Part shown: one piece after another, positions 32,983 to 42,682 of the stretch | How the letters are laid out: each line of letters opens with the position of its first letter | How positions within the stretch are numbered: position 1 is the stretch's first letter | The notes under the pieces: model-generated | What the model saw: the letters and a program-made list of their open reading frames with translations, nothing else | Databases searched by the model: none | What the model was told of the DNA's origin: nothing | Made by a program: the position numbers and the translations under genes | From: Piscirickettsia salmonis LF-89 = ATCC VR-1361 | GTDB lineage: Bacteria; Pseudomonadota; Gammaproteobacteria; Piscirickettsiales; Piscirickettsiaceae | Direction: 5' to 3' | Length of the DNA: 46,771 nt | NCBI RefSeq assembly: GCF_000297215.2 | Contig: NZ_AMFF02000069.1 | Span: 15,374-62,144 of the forward strand

Positions 32983-33800
32983 ACAAATACTCCAGGATCA
33001 CTCATTAAAGGCTGGGCCATCTCAGATCCAGCTCCACTCTCTAATAAATAATCTAAAAACTGCTGGTAAACATACAGGCCACGACTTTGTGGATAAAGCT
33101 GAGAGATCGGAACCCCCAGTTGACTTGCCTCACGCAATTTTGTATCAACAGGCACAGGAAGCCGCCACAACCACTTTTTATACTGCTCTTCAAGAATTTT
33201 TAAGCTCCCCAAGGCTGCTGAGGTTCTTCGATCAAACATTGTTGGTAATATAACAGTAGAAAAATTAAAGCTTTTTGTTTTTTTCACCATTGCCAATGTA
33301 TCAATCATGCGCTCTAATCCCTTAAGAGCAAGAAACTCAGTTTGAGCCGGAATAATCACTTTCTCACACGCTGCCAACGCATTAACCATTAATACGCCCA
33401 AAATAGGCGGGCAATCAATAATGACATAATCATAACGCACTCGAAGTTTTTTTAAGGCCTTTGTTATTAATAAGCCCATTCCCTCTTGAGTACCTAACTG
33501 ACGGTCAAGCGTTGCTAAGGTAATCGACGCAGGAATAAGCCATAAATCGGCAAAATTTGTCCTTTTGATAATTTGATCGCCAAGCACTGCGGACATCCGC
33601 CCTTTCTGCAAAAAAAGCTCATAAGCGCCTTTTTCCACTTTATCCGGACTGTATCCCAAATAACTTGTTAATGAACCATGTGGGTCTAAATCCAGCAATA
33701 ATACCCGTTTGCCTTGGCTAGCTAAAATACCCCCCAAAGTCACCGCGGTTGTCGTTTTACCTACCCCTCCTTTTTGATTTGCAACCGTCCAAATTTTCAT
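32979..33800 (-). CDS. ParA-family ATPase of the chemotaxis cluster (ParC-like)
   Basis: A 273-residue P-loop ATPase with the deviant Walker A KGGVGKTT (10-17, signature Lys included), the DLDPHGSLTSYLG switch, and VIIDCPPILGVLMVNAL. In vibrios and pseudomonads, an ATPase encoded next to cheW positions chemotaxis arrays at the cell pole. The order parA, CheW-domain gene, cheW, DUF2802 here is the same. No ParB gene is adjacent, which argues against a chromosome-partition role. Confidence 0.85.
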   Translation of the reverse strand: MKIWTVANQKGGVGKTTTAVTLGGILASQGKRVLLLDLDPHGSLTSYLGYSPDKVEKGAYELFLQKGRMSAVLGDQIIKRTNFADLWLIPASITLATLDRQLGTQEGMGLLITKALKKLRVRYDYVIIDCPPILGVLMVNALAACEKVIIPAQTEFLALKGLERMIDTLAMVKKTKSFNFSTVILPTMFDRRTSAALGSLKILEEQYKKWLWRLPVPVDTKLREASQLGVPISQLYPQSRGLYVYQQFLDYLLESGAGSEMAQPLMSDPGVFV

Positions 33801-34114
33801 AGATCCCTCATCGAGTGCATGCTCAATATGCTCACTAACATTAAGCTAAATGCTAAATACTAATAAGTCTTAGGCAACTTGCATGCCAAAAACTTAAGAT
33901 ATAGAACTAAAACCTAAGCTTAAAATTTAAATCTAAATTTAGAACAGCACTATTTTCATCTCACCTATAAATTGCATCAAAATTACTATCTAGTTTGTTT
34001 TTTTATAAATTTAACGCATTAATTAAAGTATCAAGTGTATTAAAAAAATACACAATACGTTGCAGCATTGGCATCAATTTTGCAACAAGGTTCTTAAGCA
34101 AAAGGAGGTGCACC
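33801..34114. promoter_or_regulatory. Divergent control region with a perfect 7-bp palindrome
   Basis: A 314-bp AT-rich gap between leftward parA and a rightward small gene. GTGTATT (34035-34041) and AATACAC (34047-34053) form a perfect inverted repeat with a five-A spacer, 62 bp before the small gene's start. This is the size of a typical operator. Closer to parA there are several TAAGCTTAAA/TTTAAAT-type repeats. No other gene was seen. Confidence 0.4.
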
Positions 34115-34285
34115 ATGAAGCAACATAGCCCAACAATGGATGAACTCTATCGCCATTGCTGTACTTTACTAAAGCAAATTGAAAAAAAACAGCAACAAGA
34201 AGATTACACGGAGGTCAGGCTACTCGGACTTGCTCTTGATGCCATAGCTGAAGAAATGGATGAAAAAAGTAGCGAGTATCATTAA
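34115..34285 (+). CDS. Small 56-residue protein (function unknown)
   Basis: The start is set at ATG 34115, because an almost perfect ribosome site AAAGGAGGTG (34101-34110) precedes it; an in-frame extension to 33995 has no such site. The product begins MKQHSPTMDELYRHCCTLLK, contains adjacent Cys15-Cys16, and continues as two amphipathic helices with a Gln/Lys/Glu-rich turn, ending acidic. There is no signal peptide or membrane segment. A strong intrinsic terminator follows 21 bp after the stop, so it is a stand-alone, well-translated gene. I do not recognise a family. A regulatory or partner-binding role would suit the size but is unproven. Confidence 0.7.
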   Translation: MKQHSPTMDELYRHCCTLLKQIEKKQQQEDYTEVRLLGLALDAIAEEMDEKSSEYH

Positions 34286-34306
34286 ATTTTTGTAGGCACA
34301 CTCACC

Positions 34307-34329
34307 GGCGGGCTCTCCCGCCATTTTTT
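34307..34329 (+). terminator. Intrinsic terminator after the 56-residue protein
   Basis: GGCGGG (34307-34312) pairs with CCCGCC (34317-34322), loop CTCT, followed by A and six T (34324-34329). This is a textbook rho-independent terminator for the rightward small gene. Confidence 0.9.
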
Positions 34330-34438
34330 CGTCAACACCAAAAAAGTGTCAATCCTTTGACTCACTTAGACTTAAGACAACATTATAGTGTTACACAATC
34401 ACTCAATATAACAGCCTTATATAACAGCTTTAAAAAAA

Positions 34439-35842
34439 TCATTTACCATATTTCTTTTTAACAATTTTCATATAACGACGCTTACGATTAACTTGACGTT
34501 CAGTTAATTCGTTTTTTTTGCCAGCAAAAGGGTTTTCTCCAGTTTTAAACTCCAAACGAATCGGAGTCCCCATTAATTTAATTTCTTTTCTAAACTGGTG
34601 AACTAAATAACGGCGATACGCCTCCGGCAAACTTGTGGTTTGGTTACCATGAATCACAATTACAGGTGGATTATGACCACCACAATGAGCAAAACGCAGC
34701 TTAATACGACGCCCTTTGACTAAAGGTGGCGCATGCATCTGGGTCGATTTTTGCAAAATCTGTGTGAGTTGATTCGCTGATAAAATCCGTGTTGCCGAAT
34801 CATATGCCTCATCAACAGAAGCAAATAAATCACCCACAGCCGTCCCATGTAATGCTGAAATAAAATGAATACGCACATAATCAGTAAAAGTCAGCTTACG
34901 CGAAAGCTCAGTTTTAATATACTCTCGTACCTGTGATTCTAAACCATCCCACTTATTAACTGCAATAACAATGGACTTTCCCGCATCCACAGCAAACCCC
35001 AATAAGCTTAAATCCTGATCCACAATACCGGCTTGTGCATCAAACATCATCACCACCACATGAGCGGCTTCTATGGCCTGTAATGTTTTAATAATTGAAA
35101 ATTTTTCAACAACATCTTTTACATTTTTACGACGCCGCACGCCCGCAGTATCAATGAGTGTATACTCTTTGCCATTTTTTTGCATTGGAATAAAAATACT
35201 ATCCCGCGTTGTACCCGGCTCATCAAAAGCCACAACACGCTCTTCACCTAGCAATCGATTAGTCAATGTCGACTTGCCTACATTGGGCCGGCCTACCAAT
35301 GCTACTTTCACCCCTAATGCTTTTTCTTCTTCTATTTCTTTAAAAAAATCAAGATCAAAACTTTCTAATGTTGATTCAATTAAACTTAAAACACCACGAC
35401 CATGAGAGGCAGCAATTGTATAAACATCAGGATAACCTAAGGCATAAAACTCAGCACTGGCCGCCATCGCATCAATGCCATCAGTTTTATTAACAACCAA
35501 ATATACTTTTTTATGAATCTCACGCAAGTTTTGTGCAATCTCCTCATCAACACTCGTCATGCCAGCACGACCGTCAACTAGCAGCAAGACCACATCCGCT
35601 TCCAGTGCCGCCTGCCAAGACTGCGCAAGCATTTTTTGATCAATCTGGCCGTCATGTTCACCAACCCCACCAGTGTCGATAACAATAAAAGGCTTTTCTC
35701 CTAAACAACCTTCGCCATATTGACGATCACGCGTCACCCCCGGCTGGTCATGAACTAAAGCATCGCGACTTTTAGTCAGACGATTAAATAATGTTGATTT
35801 CCCCACATTTGGGCGACCGACAAGGGCCACAACAGGCAGCAT
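34439..35842 (-). CDS. der: Ribosome-assembly GTPase Der (EngA)
   Basis: Double-GTPase for 50S assembly. The ATG at 35842 is preferred, with AGAGG upstream and the conserved start [16 protein letters not shown]; the in-frame extension to 35866 overlaps the preceding terminator's T-run. The 467-residue product has two G domains, each with GRPNVGKS(T), DxxG ([17 protein letters not shown]) and NKxD (NKTD; NKWD), and a C-terminal KH-like domain ending in a basic [12 protein letters not shown] tail. It is separated from bamB by a strong terminator, unlike the tight linkage of other gammaproteobacteria. Confidence 0.95.
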   Translation of the reverse strand: MLPVVALVGRPNVGKSTLFNRLTKSRDALVHDQPGVTRDRQYGEGCLGEKPFIVIDTGGVGEHDGQIDQKMLAQSWQAALEADVVLLLVDGRAGMTSVDEEIAQNLREIHKKVYLVVNKTDGIDAMAASAEFYALGYPDVYTIAASHGRGVLSLIESTLESFDLDFFKEIEEEKALGVKVALVGRPNVGKSTLTNRLLGEERVVAFDEPGTTRDSIFIPMQKNGKEYTLIDTAGVRRRKNVKDVVEKFSIIKTLQAIEAAHVVVMMFDAQAGIVDQDLSLLGFAVDAGKSIVIAVNKWDGLESQVREYIKTELSRKLTFTDYVRIHFISALHGTAVGDLFASVDEAYDSATRILSANQLTQILQKSTQMHAPPLVKGRRIKLRFAHCGGHNPPVIVIHGNQTTSLPEAYRRYLVHQFRKEIKLMGTPIRLEFKTGENPFAGKKNELTERQVNRKRRYMKIVKKKYGK

Positions 35843-35857
35843 AATAAAACCTCTTCC

Positions 35858-35890
35858 AAAAAACAAAAACGACTGACAAGAATCAGTCGT
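35858..35890 (-). terminator. Intrinsic terminator between bamB and der
   Basis: On the minus strand ACGACTGA (35890-35883) pairs with TCAGTCGT (35876-35869), then a long T-rich run to about 35858. It ends the leftward hisS-yfgM-bamB transcript just ahead of der. Confidence 0.88.
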
Positions 35891-35935
35891 CTCCTCTATA
35901 TTTCACACACTTTATAGCTAGCTATACTTATACAG

Positions 35936-37159
35936 CTACAGCTCTTCAACTTTTGAGCCTCGCACAGCGACTAAGCGCCCAGAAGCATCCATCACATACA
36001 CTATACTTCCATCAACAACAGGTTGACCGACAATTGCCCGAGCCCCCACGCTCATTCGACCAACTAATTGACCTGTTTTCAGTGAGAACCAGTGCACAAA
36101 CCCCTTATAATCACCAACAACAACATAATGACCGACAATGGCAGGTGCTGTTGGCCCACGCCCTAATAGGTTAGAATCAACCCAAACGGCTTTACCTGTT
36201 TGACGATCTAAGGCCCAAAGCGCCCCATTGTTCGCTGTTACAATCACTTTATTTTGACTGACCGCTAAGCCACTAAAAGAGCCAACTTTATGCTTCCACA
36301 GCATTCTACCCGACTGCAAACTCACTGCTATAGTACGGTTTTTAACACTAGACACATAAACGGTACCGTCTTTAACAACCGGAGTCACATCCACATCAAC
36401 GATTTGAGCAACTTCAGAAGCACCACTCGGTACAGCCACCTGATATTGCCAGAGCAAATCTCCGGTTTGACGATCCAGTGCAACCACTTGACCATTATCA
36501 CTACCAATAACTACTTGTTGGCCGGCAATGACAGGAACACTTGAACGCTCCATCGTCATCGATGGATTAAGCAGCAGGTCATAACGCCACAACTGGCGAC
36601 CATCCACAGCACGTAAAGCAATCACTGCACCGGGTTTAGTATGAATAACAACCACTCCTTTTGCAGCTGCAGGTGCTGCAATCACCAATGAGCCTAGTGG
36701 TTTTTGCCATTGAATTTGCCCGGTTTTTTTATTTAAAGCAAAGACCGTCCCTTCTGCAGTCACCACATAGACATATTCAGGACCTGCAACTGGCGATGCG
36801 GTAAGCAATTGTTTTAAATTCACGTGCCAGTTTGTTTGACCCGCTAAATTAAAAGACTTAACCAGACCGTTATAATCCACAGCATATAAACTTTGACCTG
36901 CTTGCGTGACATTAAGGTGCCAATTCTCTGCAGCCTGGTATTGCCAATAACCTTCATCACCAAAACTTAAAACAGCCTTTGCGGCAGTACCACTCCCTTC
37001 ACCCACCTGAGCTTGCCAATGTTCTAATACCGCAACCTTGGGTTTAAATATTTTTAACGGTGCAGGCGCTATTGTATTGTCTTTATAGCTGCTACAGCCT
37101 GCCAAAACAACAGCAAGCAATCCAAACCCAGTAACTACTACTTTTTTCCAGTGCTTCAC
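35936..37159 (-). CDS. bamB: Outer membrane assembly lipoprotein BamB
   Basis: Part of the BAM complex that inserts beta-barrel proteins. Start GTG at 37159 is chosen since GGGAG lies six bases upstream and the resulting signal peptide is proper (MKHWKKVVVTGFGLLAVVLAGC); a longer frame to 37201 would overlap yfgM. The lipobox VLAGC gives lipidated Cys22. The remainder is an eight-bladed PQQ-type propeller with repeated ALDxxTGxxxW motifs (FALNKKTGQIQWQKP, VALDRQTGDLLWQYQ, WALDRQTGKAVWVD). The 407 residues are near the usual length. It follows yfgM by 13 bp. Confidence 0.94.
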   Translation of the reverse strand: MKHWKKVVVTGFGLLAVVLAGCSSYKDNTIAPAPLKIFKPKVAVLEHWQAQVGEGSGTAAKAVLSFGDEGYWQYQAAENWHLNVTQAGQSLYAVDYNGLVKSFNLAGQTNWHVNLKQLLTASPVAGPEYVYVVTAEGTVFALNKKTGQIQWQKPLGSLVIAAPAAAKGVVVIHTKPGAVIALRAVDGRQLWRYDLLLNPSMTMERSSVPVIAGQQVVIGSDNGQVVALDRQTGDLLWQYQVAVPSGASEVAQIVDVDVTPVVKDGTVYVSSVKNRTIAVSLQSGRMLWKHKVGSFSGLAVSQNKVIVTANNGALWALDRQTGKAVWVDSNLLGRGPTAPAIVGHYVVVGDYKGFVHWFSLKTGQLVGRMSVGARAIVGQPVVDGSIVYVMDASGRLVAVRGSKVEEL

Positions 37160-37172
37160 CGATATCTCCCAA

Positions 37173-37901
37173 TTATTTTTTCGCATGTGCTGCAGACTCA
37201 ATCCGAGTGCCGGCCTTAATTTCAGTTTGCATAGGCAAATTATTAACTTTCATTTGGACAACCGATTGTAAGGCTGAAGCATCATTGGCTAATAGTTTTT
37301 CTGCCTTTTGAAAGTCACTTTTAGCTTGTTGACTATTGCCAGTCGCTTGATAAGCCTCTGCAAGGACATAGTGATACATTCCTTGATAAGCATTTGCACC
37401 AGCCAAATATTTAGCACCTTCACCTTCTTTTTGGTCTTTTGCTAATAGTGGTGTTAACAAATCAATAGCAGATTGGTATTGTTGCTGGGCAATCAAAACA
37501 CGCGCTAAGCGTATCGTGATCAACCCTGAGAGAGCCGTTGTTCTATTTTCTTTTAAAGCCCACTCCAGTGCCGCTTGCGCTTTTGGTAGTTCCTTTTGCG
37601 CTATATAGGCCTTAGACATAAATAACGACGCCAAAATCGCATAAGGTGTTTTTGCATACTGATCACGCAAAGCAGTCGCCGCAGCTAAAGCCTCAGTCGG
37701 CTTATTCTCAGCAATCTGTTTTAATAACCGCTCATATTGTGCAGAGGCCTCAGCCTTATAATTATTTTCCCGATATACTGAATATTGCCAACCACCAGCA
37801 ACGGCTAAAGCAATAATCACAATAACAGCAACAACACCAACAATTTGCTTGGTTATTTTTTGGGTGCGATCAGACTGCTGAGTATCTAGTTGTGCATCCA
37901 C
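37173..37901 (-). CDS. yfgM: YfgM ancillary SecYEG translocon subunit
   Basis: An inner-membrane protein, periplasmic TPR type, 242 residues. E. coli YfgM binds PpiD at the SecYEG translocon. A polar N-terminus, one membrane helix (about 20-42) and TPR-like repeats (YAILASLFMSKAYIAQ, then YHYVLAEAYQATGNS) fit the family. The GTG start has AGAGG about eight bases upstream. It lies between hisS and bamB as in E. coli, with gaps of 14 and 13 bp. Confidence 0.9.
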   Translation of the reverse strand: MDAQLDTQQSDRTQKITKQIVGVVAVIVIIALAVAGGWQYSVYRENNYKAEASAQYERLLKQIAENKPTEALAAATALRDQYAKTPYAILASLFMSKAYIAQKELPKAQAALEWALKENRTTALSGLITIRLARVLIAQQQYQSAIDLLTPLLAKDQKEGEGAKYLAGANAYQGMYHYVLAEAYQATGNSQQAKSDFQKAEKLLANDASALQSVVQMKVNNLPMQTEIKAGTRIESAAHAKK

Positions 37902-37915
37902 TATTTACACCTCTT

Positions 37916-39193
37916 TTATTTTAATAGCGTTTCTATTGTTGTCATAAGCTCACCTTGTGCACAGGACACTTGCTCACGCGGCTCACGTAAAAATTTAATC
38001 GTAACACACTCTTTTGCTAGCTCATCTTCACCAATAATTAAAGCTAACTGCGCCATCGACTTATCCGCTTTTTTAAACTGGCTTTTCAAGCTCCCTTGAT
38101 CACCATGACTTAAAATACGCAAATCTGGCAACTGGCTACGTAGCCTTTCTGCTAATATTACCACTTGCGCCATCTCTCTTTTCCCTGTTGCAATACAATA
38201 AATATGTGGCGATGCCAACACTTCCGGCTTTTTCCCTAACGTCTCAATAAGTAGTAACAAGCGCTCTATGCCTAAACCAAACCCCACTGCAGGCGTTGCT
38301 TTACCGCCAAACTGTTCAACCAAACCATCATAACGCCCACCCGCACAGATCGTCGCTTGCGCTCCCAGATGATCGGTCATCCACTCAAAGACAGTGCGTG
38401 AATAGTAATCTAAACCACGCACCAAACATGGATTGACTTGATAAGATAACCCTGCAACGGTCAATAATTCTTTTAAGCGCTCAAAGTGTGCAAGAGATTC
38501 TTCACCAAGATAATCTAATAAGCGCGGCGCTGCCGCAATCATCTCCTGCATGAGCGGATTTTTACTATCTAAAATCCTCAATGGGTTTTTCGCTAAACGC
38601 TGCTGGCTATCTTCATCAAGAACGGCTTGGTTTTCTTTTAAATAGTTCACTAATGCCACTCGATGAGCCAAGCGCTCTGCAGGCGTACCCAGAGAATTAA
38701 TATGCAAGGTCAGCTGATCAAAAACCCCAACACGCTTAAATAAATGCGCACTTAACAAAATCACCTCAGCATCGAGTTCTGCCTGACAATAACCAAACAC
38801 TTCAACACCAAACTGATGAAACTGGCGATAACGCCCCTTTTGCGGGCGCTCATAACGAAACATCGGTCCTAAATACCATAGTTTTTGCTGCTGATTATAC
38901 AGTAGGCCATGCTGCAGTGCTGCCCGTACACAACTGGCTGTTCCCTCAGGCCTTAAGGTAATACTTTCACCACCTTTATCCTCAAACATGTACATTTCTT
39001 TTTCAACAACATCCGTCGCCTCGCCAATACTGCGCACAAAAAGTTCAGTTTTTTCAACGATAGGGAAACGAATCTCTTGATACCCATAAGCATTCACCGT
39101 ATCGCGCACAGCCACTTCTAGCCACTGCCAATACGCTGATTCTGTCGGTAGGATATCATTCATCCCACGAATTGCCTGGATACCTTTAGCCAT
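37916..39193 (-). CDS. hisS: Histidyl-tRNA synthetase
   Basis: Class II synthetase, 425 residues. The sequence shows MAKGIQAIRGMNDILP, TLRPEGTASCVRA, the motif 2 segment WYLGPMFRYERPQKGRYRQF, and the His-specific loops LVRGLDYYSRTVFEW and CAGGRYDGLVEQFGG. GAGG lies six bases before the ATG. In most gammaproteobacteria ispG precedes hisS; here a rhodanese gene does. Confidence 0.97.
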   Translation of the reverse strand: MAKGIQAIRGMNDILPTESAYWQWLEVAVRDTVNAYGYQEIRFPIVEKTELFVRSIGEATDVVEKEMYMFEDKGGESITLRPEGTASCVRAALQHGLLYNQQQKLWYLGPMFRYERPQKGRYRQFHQFGVEVFGYCQAELDAEVILLSAHLFKRVGVFDQLTLHINSLGTPAERLAHRVALVNYLKENQAVLDEDSQQRLAKNPLRILDSKNPLMQEMIAAAPRLLDYLGEESLAHFERLKELLTVAGLSYQVNPCLVRGLDYYSRTVFEWMTDHLGAQATICAGGRYDGLVEQFGGKATPAVGFGLGIERLLLLIETLGKKPEVLASPHIYCIATGKREMAQVVILAERLRSQLPDLRILSHGDQGSLKSQFKKADKSMAQLALIIGEDELAKECVTIKFLREPREQVSCAQGELMTTIETLLK

Positions 39194-39292
39194 TTTTCAC
39201 CTCAAACACTTTTACTGCCCGCTATCATAACAAATAAAGCAAGTTAAAACCTAATACTATCAATTCACACTACTTCAATTTCTCAAACTCGA

Positions 39293-39667
39293 TCAGCCTG
39301 TAGATTCAGTCTCATAATGCGCCTGTTGCCATGCTTTAAAGCCACCGATCATTGACTCTACATGCAGATAGCCCATGCGTTGTAAATTCTCAGCTGCCAA
39401 TGCAGAGCGATAGCCACCGCCACAATATAAAACAATATGGGTGTTCACATCAGGAATCAGCCTTTCGATATCACGCTCAATAATCCCTTTACTCAATACA
39501 CGTGCCCCTTTAATTTTGCCAACACTCACTTCATCTGACTCGCGCACATCAATCAGCTGAAAATCAACGTGCTCATTGATATAATCACACACGTTCTCAA
39601 TAGAAATCTCAGACACAGAACTACGCGCCTGCTCAACCAACGTTAAAAATGCAGAAGAATGTTTCAT
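39293..39667 (-). CDS. Rhodanese-like sulfurtransferase
   Basis: A single rhodanese domain of 124 residues. Start ATG at 39667 has GAGGAG eight bases upstream; the in-frame TTG at 39685 has none. The active-site loop is LYCGGGYRSALAAE, with Cys near 85-86 and the following six-residue loop that favours sulfur transfer over phosphatase activity. VDFQLIDVRE and GGFKAW are typical. It occupies the position of ispG between rodZ and hisS. The sulfur acceptor is unknown. Confidence 0.88.
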   Translation of the reverse strand: MKHSSAFLTLVEQARSSVSEISIENVCDYINEHVDFQLIDVRESDEVSVGKIKGARVLSKGIIERDIERLIPDVNTHIVLYCGGGYRSALAAENLQRMGYLHVESMIGGFKAWQQAHYETESTG

Positions 39668-39751
39668 CGCGCTATCTCCTCTCAATTAATTAATCTACTT
39701 ATTCATTTATTTTTAATAAAATTTAATATAAAAAATACAGCTGTAATATAA

Positions 39752-40639
39752 TTATGACTGCTCTTGCTCTTGAGCTTGGGGCGGCACTTTTAATATTTTA
39801 TATTGTGCAGCCATGGCCTCATTACTGTGAAGACGTTGCTCTAATTGCGCTTCTTCAGCCGCTTGCTGTTCAGCCAGGCTAGGCTTTGCAAAGGGTGCTA
39901 ATTGGTTTGCCGCTTGATTAATTTTTTTCGAACTTACTGCCGCCGCCGGGCTTAATTGGCTAATTTGGTTTTTATACCAAAGAAAAGCCACGGTGATAAC
40001 AATAATCAAAATCAACAGATTCATCCCCCAACTCAATGCACTACGACCTTTTCTCGCCGAATCTGTTTTACGCACTTCACTCTGCATAGCCAACCCCTCA
40101 AACGACTGCTCTTGACAATGTGCAGATATTTTTTCATGCGGTGACAATAAACGCTCTGTATGCTGGCTTTTGTGTGCAGATAACTTAGGCCGTTCTGATT
40201 GCTTAAGGTTTTTTTTATTGGCAATACTAAGTGCTGACTCGGATGGTGTCCTCGTAGGGGATTTAACATCACTTTTCTCATTAATAGTATTATTACGCTG
40301 ATGATTAACTGCACTTTTAACGCCTACACTTAAATCTGTCACTGGCTTTTTATCAACAGGGGCAGCGGCTAGATCAACAACACCTCCCTGACGATAAATA
40401 GCAGCCACTGCTTTAGCATCTAAATCAAGCAAACTCGCATAATTCGTCAGATACTCAATAATAAAGTGTTCTGGTAAGTTAAATTGCTTAAAGTCGTTAT
40501 GCTCAAATAACATCAATATTTGCGGCTGGATATGAAGCTGCCGTGCCGCCTGCTCACGTGTTAAGTTTTTATTGCAACGAGCCCGCTGTAACAGCTCACC
40601 TAAATTAAGCTCTGTCTTTCTCTTCACTTCATCAGACAT
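39752..40639 (-). CDS. rodZ: RodZ-like cytoskeletal protein, truncated periplasmic part
   Basis: RodZ links MreB to the cell-wall machinery. The 295 residues have the N-terminal HTH domain (about 11-90: LGELLQRARCNKNLTREQAARQLHIQPQIL, then YLTNYASLLDLDAKAV), a long polar linker, one membrane helix (about 205-222, NLLILIIVITVAFLWY) and about 70 periplasmic residues that are Ala/Gln-rich. The C-terminal DUF4115 domain of E. coli RodZ is not visible. It lies between pilF and hisS, as expected. Confidence 0.85.
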   Translation of the reverse strand: MSDEVKRKTELNLGELLQRARCNKNLTREQAARQLHIQPQILMLFEHNDFKQFNLPEHFIIEYLTNYASLLDLDAKAVAAIYRQGGVVDLAAAPVDKKPVTDLSVGVKSAVNHQRNNTINEKSDVKSPTRTPSESALSIANKKNLKQSERPKLSAHKSQHTERLLSPHEKISAHCQEQSFEGLAMQSEVRKTDSARKGRSALSWGMNLLILIIVITVAFLWYKNQISQLSPAAAVSSKKINQAANQLAPFAKPSLAEQQAAEEAQLEQRLHSNEAMAAQYKILKVPPQAQEQEQS

Positions 40640-40696
40640 AATTCAACCACCTTGAACGACCTAGCCATCTTTAATAATAAAACTAAAGATATAGTA

Positions 40697-41425
40697 TTAA
40701 CGTTTATCTGGCTGATCAGACCCAGACTTCACCTGCAGCTGCTGCAATAAACGTTGCGCATTGCTATCATCAGGCTGCGCTAATAAATAGCGTTTTAATA
40801 ATACCAAGGTCTGTTGGTCCTGTCCTTGTTGATTTGAAATTTTAATCAATGCCCAGCGCACCCTATCATTATGCGGAGCCAACTGTAACGCCTGCATCAA
40901 ATAATGCTGTGCAGACTTTAATTCATCGATTTTTAACGCACACAGACCTGCATTTTCATAACTGCCAGCACGATCTAAATACTCTACGTGCTCGGCCGCT
41001 GCCAATAAATAACGCAACGACTTATCCACCTGCCCCTGTCGGCATAAAAATGCACCATAATTATTTAATACTTTAGGATCATCAGGCGCAATATTCAGTG
41101 CAGTTAAATACTCTTGCTGCGCCTTCTCAAATTCACCAACAGTTTCTAAATAATACGCAAAAGCATAGTGCACTTCAGCATGATGAGGATCCAGCTTAAT
41201 CGCCTTACTCAGCTTATACTGCGCTCGCCTAAAATCCCCTGCTTTTAAATAAGCAAGTCCCAATTGCACATTATAGTGCGCTGCTTGCGATTTATCTGGC
41301 TTTACAGTGCTTACTCCATACAATGATTCTGACTGATGCAACACCGTCGTCTGCTGAGTGCAGCTCATTAAGCTTAATAAATTAGTAAAAATAAAAATTA
41401 AAGCAAGACAACGGCGCGCCGTCAC
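40697..41425 (-). CDS. pilF: Type IV pilus assembly lipoprotein PilF (PilW)
   Basis: Pilotin that helps assemble the PilQ secretin. The start is GTG with GGAGG four bases upstream. A lipoprotein signal ends in SLMSC (Cys22). TPR motifs fill the remaining 242-residue chain ([36 protein letters not shown] and following). The first codon overlaps the rlmN stop by four bases, so translation is coupled. Confidence 0.9.
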   Translation of the reverse strand: MTARRCLALIFIFTNLLSLMSCTQQTTVLHQSESLYGVSTVKPDKSQAAHYNVQLGLAYLKAGDFRRAQYKLSKAIKLDPHHAEVHYAFAYYLETVGEFEKAQQEYLTALNIAPDDPKVLNNYGAFLCRQGQVDKSLRYLLAAAEHVEYLDRAGSYENAGLCALKIDELKSAQHYLMQALQLAPHNDRVRWALIKISNQQGQDQQTLVLLKRYLLAQPDDSNAQRLLQQLQVKSGSDQPDKR

Positions 41426-42552
41426 ACCGCCTCCTGCTGTTTAACCTGTAAGCGTTCACGACGACGTGTTTTATCAGTAAAATCACCCGCCAGTTGCCCA
41501 CACGCTGCATCAATGTCATCACCACGTGTTTTTCTGACCGTGACAATAAATTCTTTTTCTAGCAGGTAGTTTTGAAAACGTACAATCCGATTACGGCTAG
41601 AGCGCTGATAACACGTCCCTGGAAACGGGTTAAATGGAATCAAATTAATCTTACAAGGCAGTGTTTTTAACACCTCAGCAAGCTCTTTAGCATGCTCTAA
41701 ACTATCATTAACTTCCTGTAACATCACATATTCTATTGTCACTTTGGCATGAGGGCGTCCATGAATATAATTCTCACACGCCTTTAATAGCTCAGCAATA
41801 GGATATTTTTTATTAATCGGTACAATTTGATTACGCAATTCATCATTCGGCGCATGTAAAGACACGGCTAATGCCGCATCACTATGCTTTTTCATTTCAT
41901 ACAACGCAGGAACAACTCCTGAGGTACTTAAAGTGACACGACGTTTTGATAAACCATAGGCATAATCATCCATCATTAAGCTCATCGCGCTCATCACCGC
42001 ATCAAAATTTAATAAGGGCTCACCCATCCCCATCATCACCACATTCGTTAATACACGCTGATCTGGTGACTTTTGTACATCAATATCTTTTTCTAACGCA
42101 TGTTTGGCCACCCAGACCTGACCAATAATTTCATTCACACTCAAATTACGGTTAAAACCCTGAGTTGCCGTCGAACAAAACGTACAATTTAACGCACAGC
42201 CCACCTGAGACGACACACACAAGGTCCCCCGCTTACCTTCTGGAATAAAAACAGTCTCAATACAGTTACCCTCTGGCAATTGAATTAACCATTTACGCGT
42301 GCCATCGACTGAGACTTTATCAAACACCACCTTAGGCGCGACTATTTCAGCACTCTCATGCAAACGCCCACGCAGGGCCTTACTTAAATCAGTCATTTCA
42401 TCAAAATTAACCACACCACGCTGATGAATCCACTGCAATACTTGACGAGCGCGAAATGGCTTCTCACCGATGCTCTGAAAGAACTGTTGTAGACCAACTC
42501 GATCTAAATTTAATAAATTCACTTTTTGCATTGTTACAGCAGTCGCTTGCAT
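41422..42552 (-). CDS. rlmN: Dual-specificity RNA methyltransferase RlmN
   Basis: Radical SAM enzyme making 2-methyladenosine at 23S rRNA A2503 and tRNA A37. The 376 residues hold the cluster motif CALNCTFC (CX3CX2C), GMGEPLLN, and the methyl-carrying Cys in [11 protein letters not shown] near 355. The order ndk, rlmN, pilF is conserved in gammaproteobacteria. An ndk terminator lies in between (42601-42648), so rlmN probably has its own promoter. Confidence 0.96.
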   Translation of the reverse strand: MQATAVTMQKVNLLNLDRVGLQQFFQSIGEKPFRARQVLQWIHQRGVVNFDEMTDLSKALRGRLHESAEIVAPKVVFDKVSVDGTRKWLIQLPEGNCIETVFIPEGKRGTLCVSSQVGCALNCTFCSTATQGFNRNLSVNEIIGQVWVAKHALEKDIDVQKSPDQRVLTNVVMMGMGEPLLNFDAVMSAMSLMMDDYAYGLSKRRVTLSTSGVVPALYEMKKHSDAALAVSLHAPNDELRNQIVPINKKYPIAELLKACENYIHGRPHAKVTIEYVMLQEVNDSLEHAKELAEVLKTLPCKINLIPFNPFPGTCYQRSSRNRIVRFQNYLLEKEFIVTVRKTRGDDIDAACGQLAGDFTDKTRRRERLQVKQQEAV

Positions 42553-42600
42553 GATCTCACTCTAAAAATCTATCTATTACGTTACAAATGAAAAATAAGG

Positions 42601-42648
42601 CCAAATAAAATAAATAAAGCCCAGAAGCATTATACATCCCTCTGGGCT
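42601..42648 (-). terminator. Intrinsic terminator after ndk
   Basis: On the minus strand AGCCCAGA pairs with TCTGGGCT (plus-strand 42641-42648 and 42618-42625), followed by a T-rich run (42605-42617). It ends the iscS-side or ndk transcript before rlmN. Confidence 0.85.
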
Positions 42649-42682
42649 GAGTTTATTAAAACTCAAAAACTATATTACTCAC

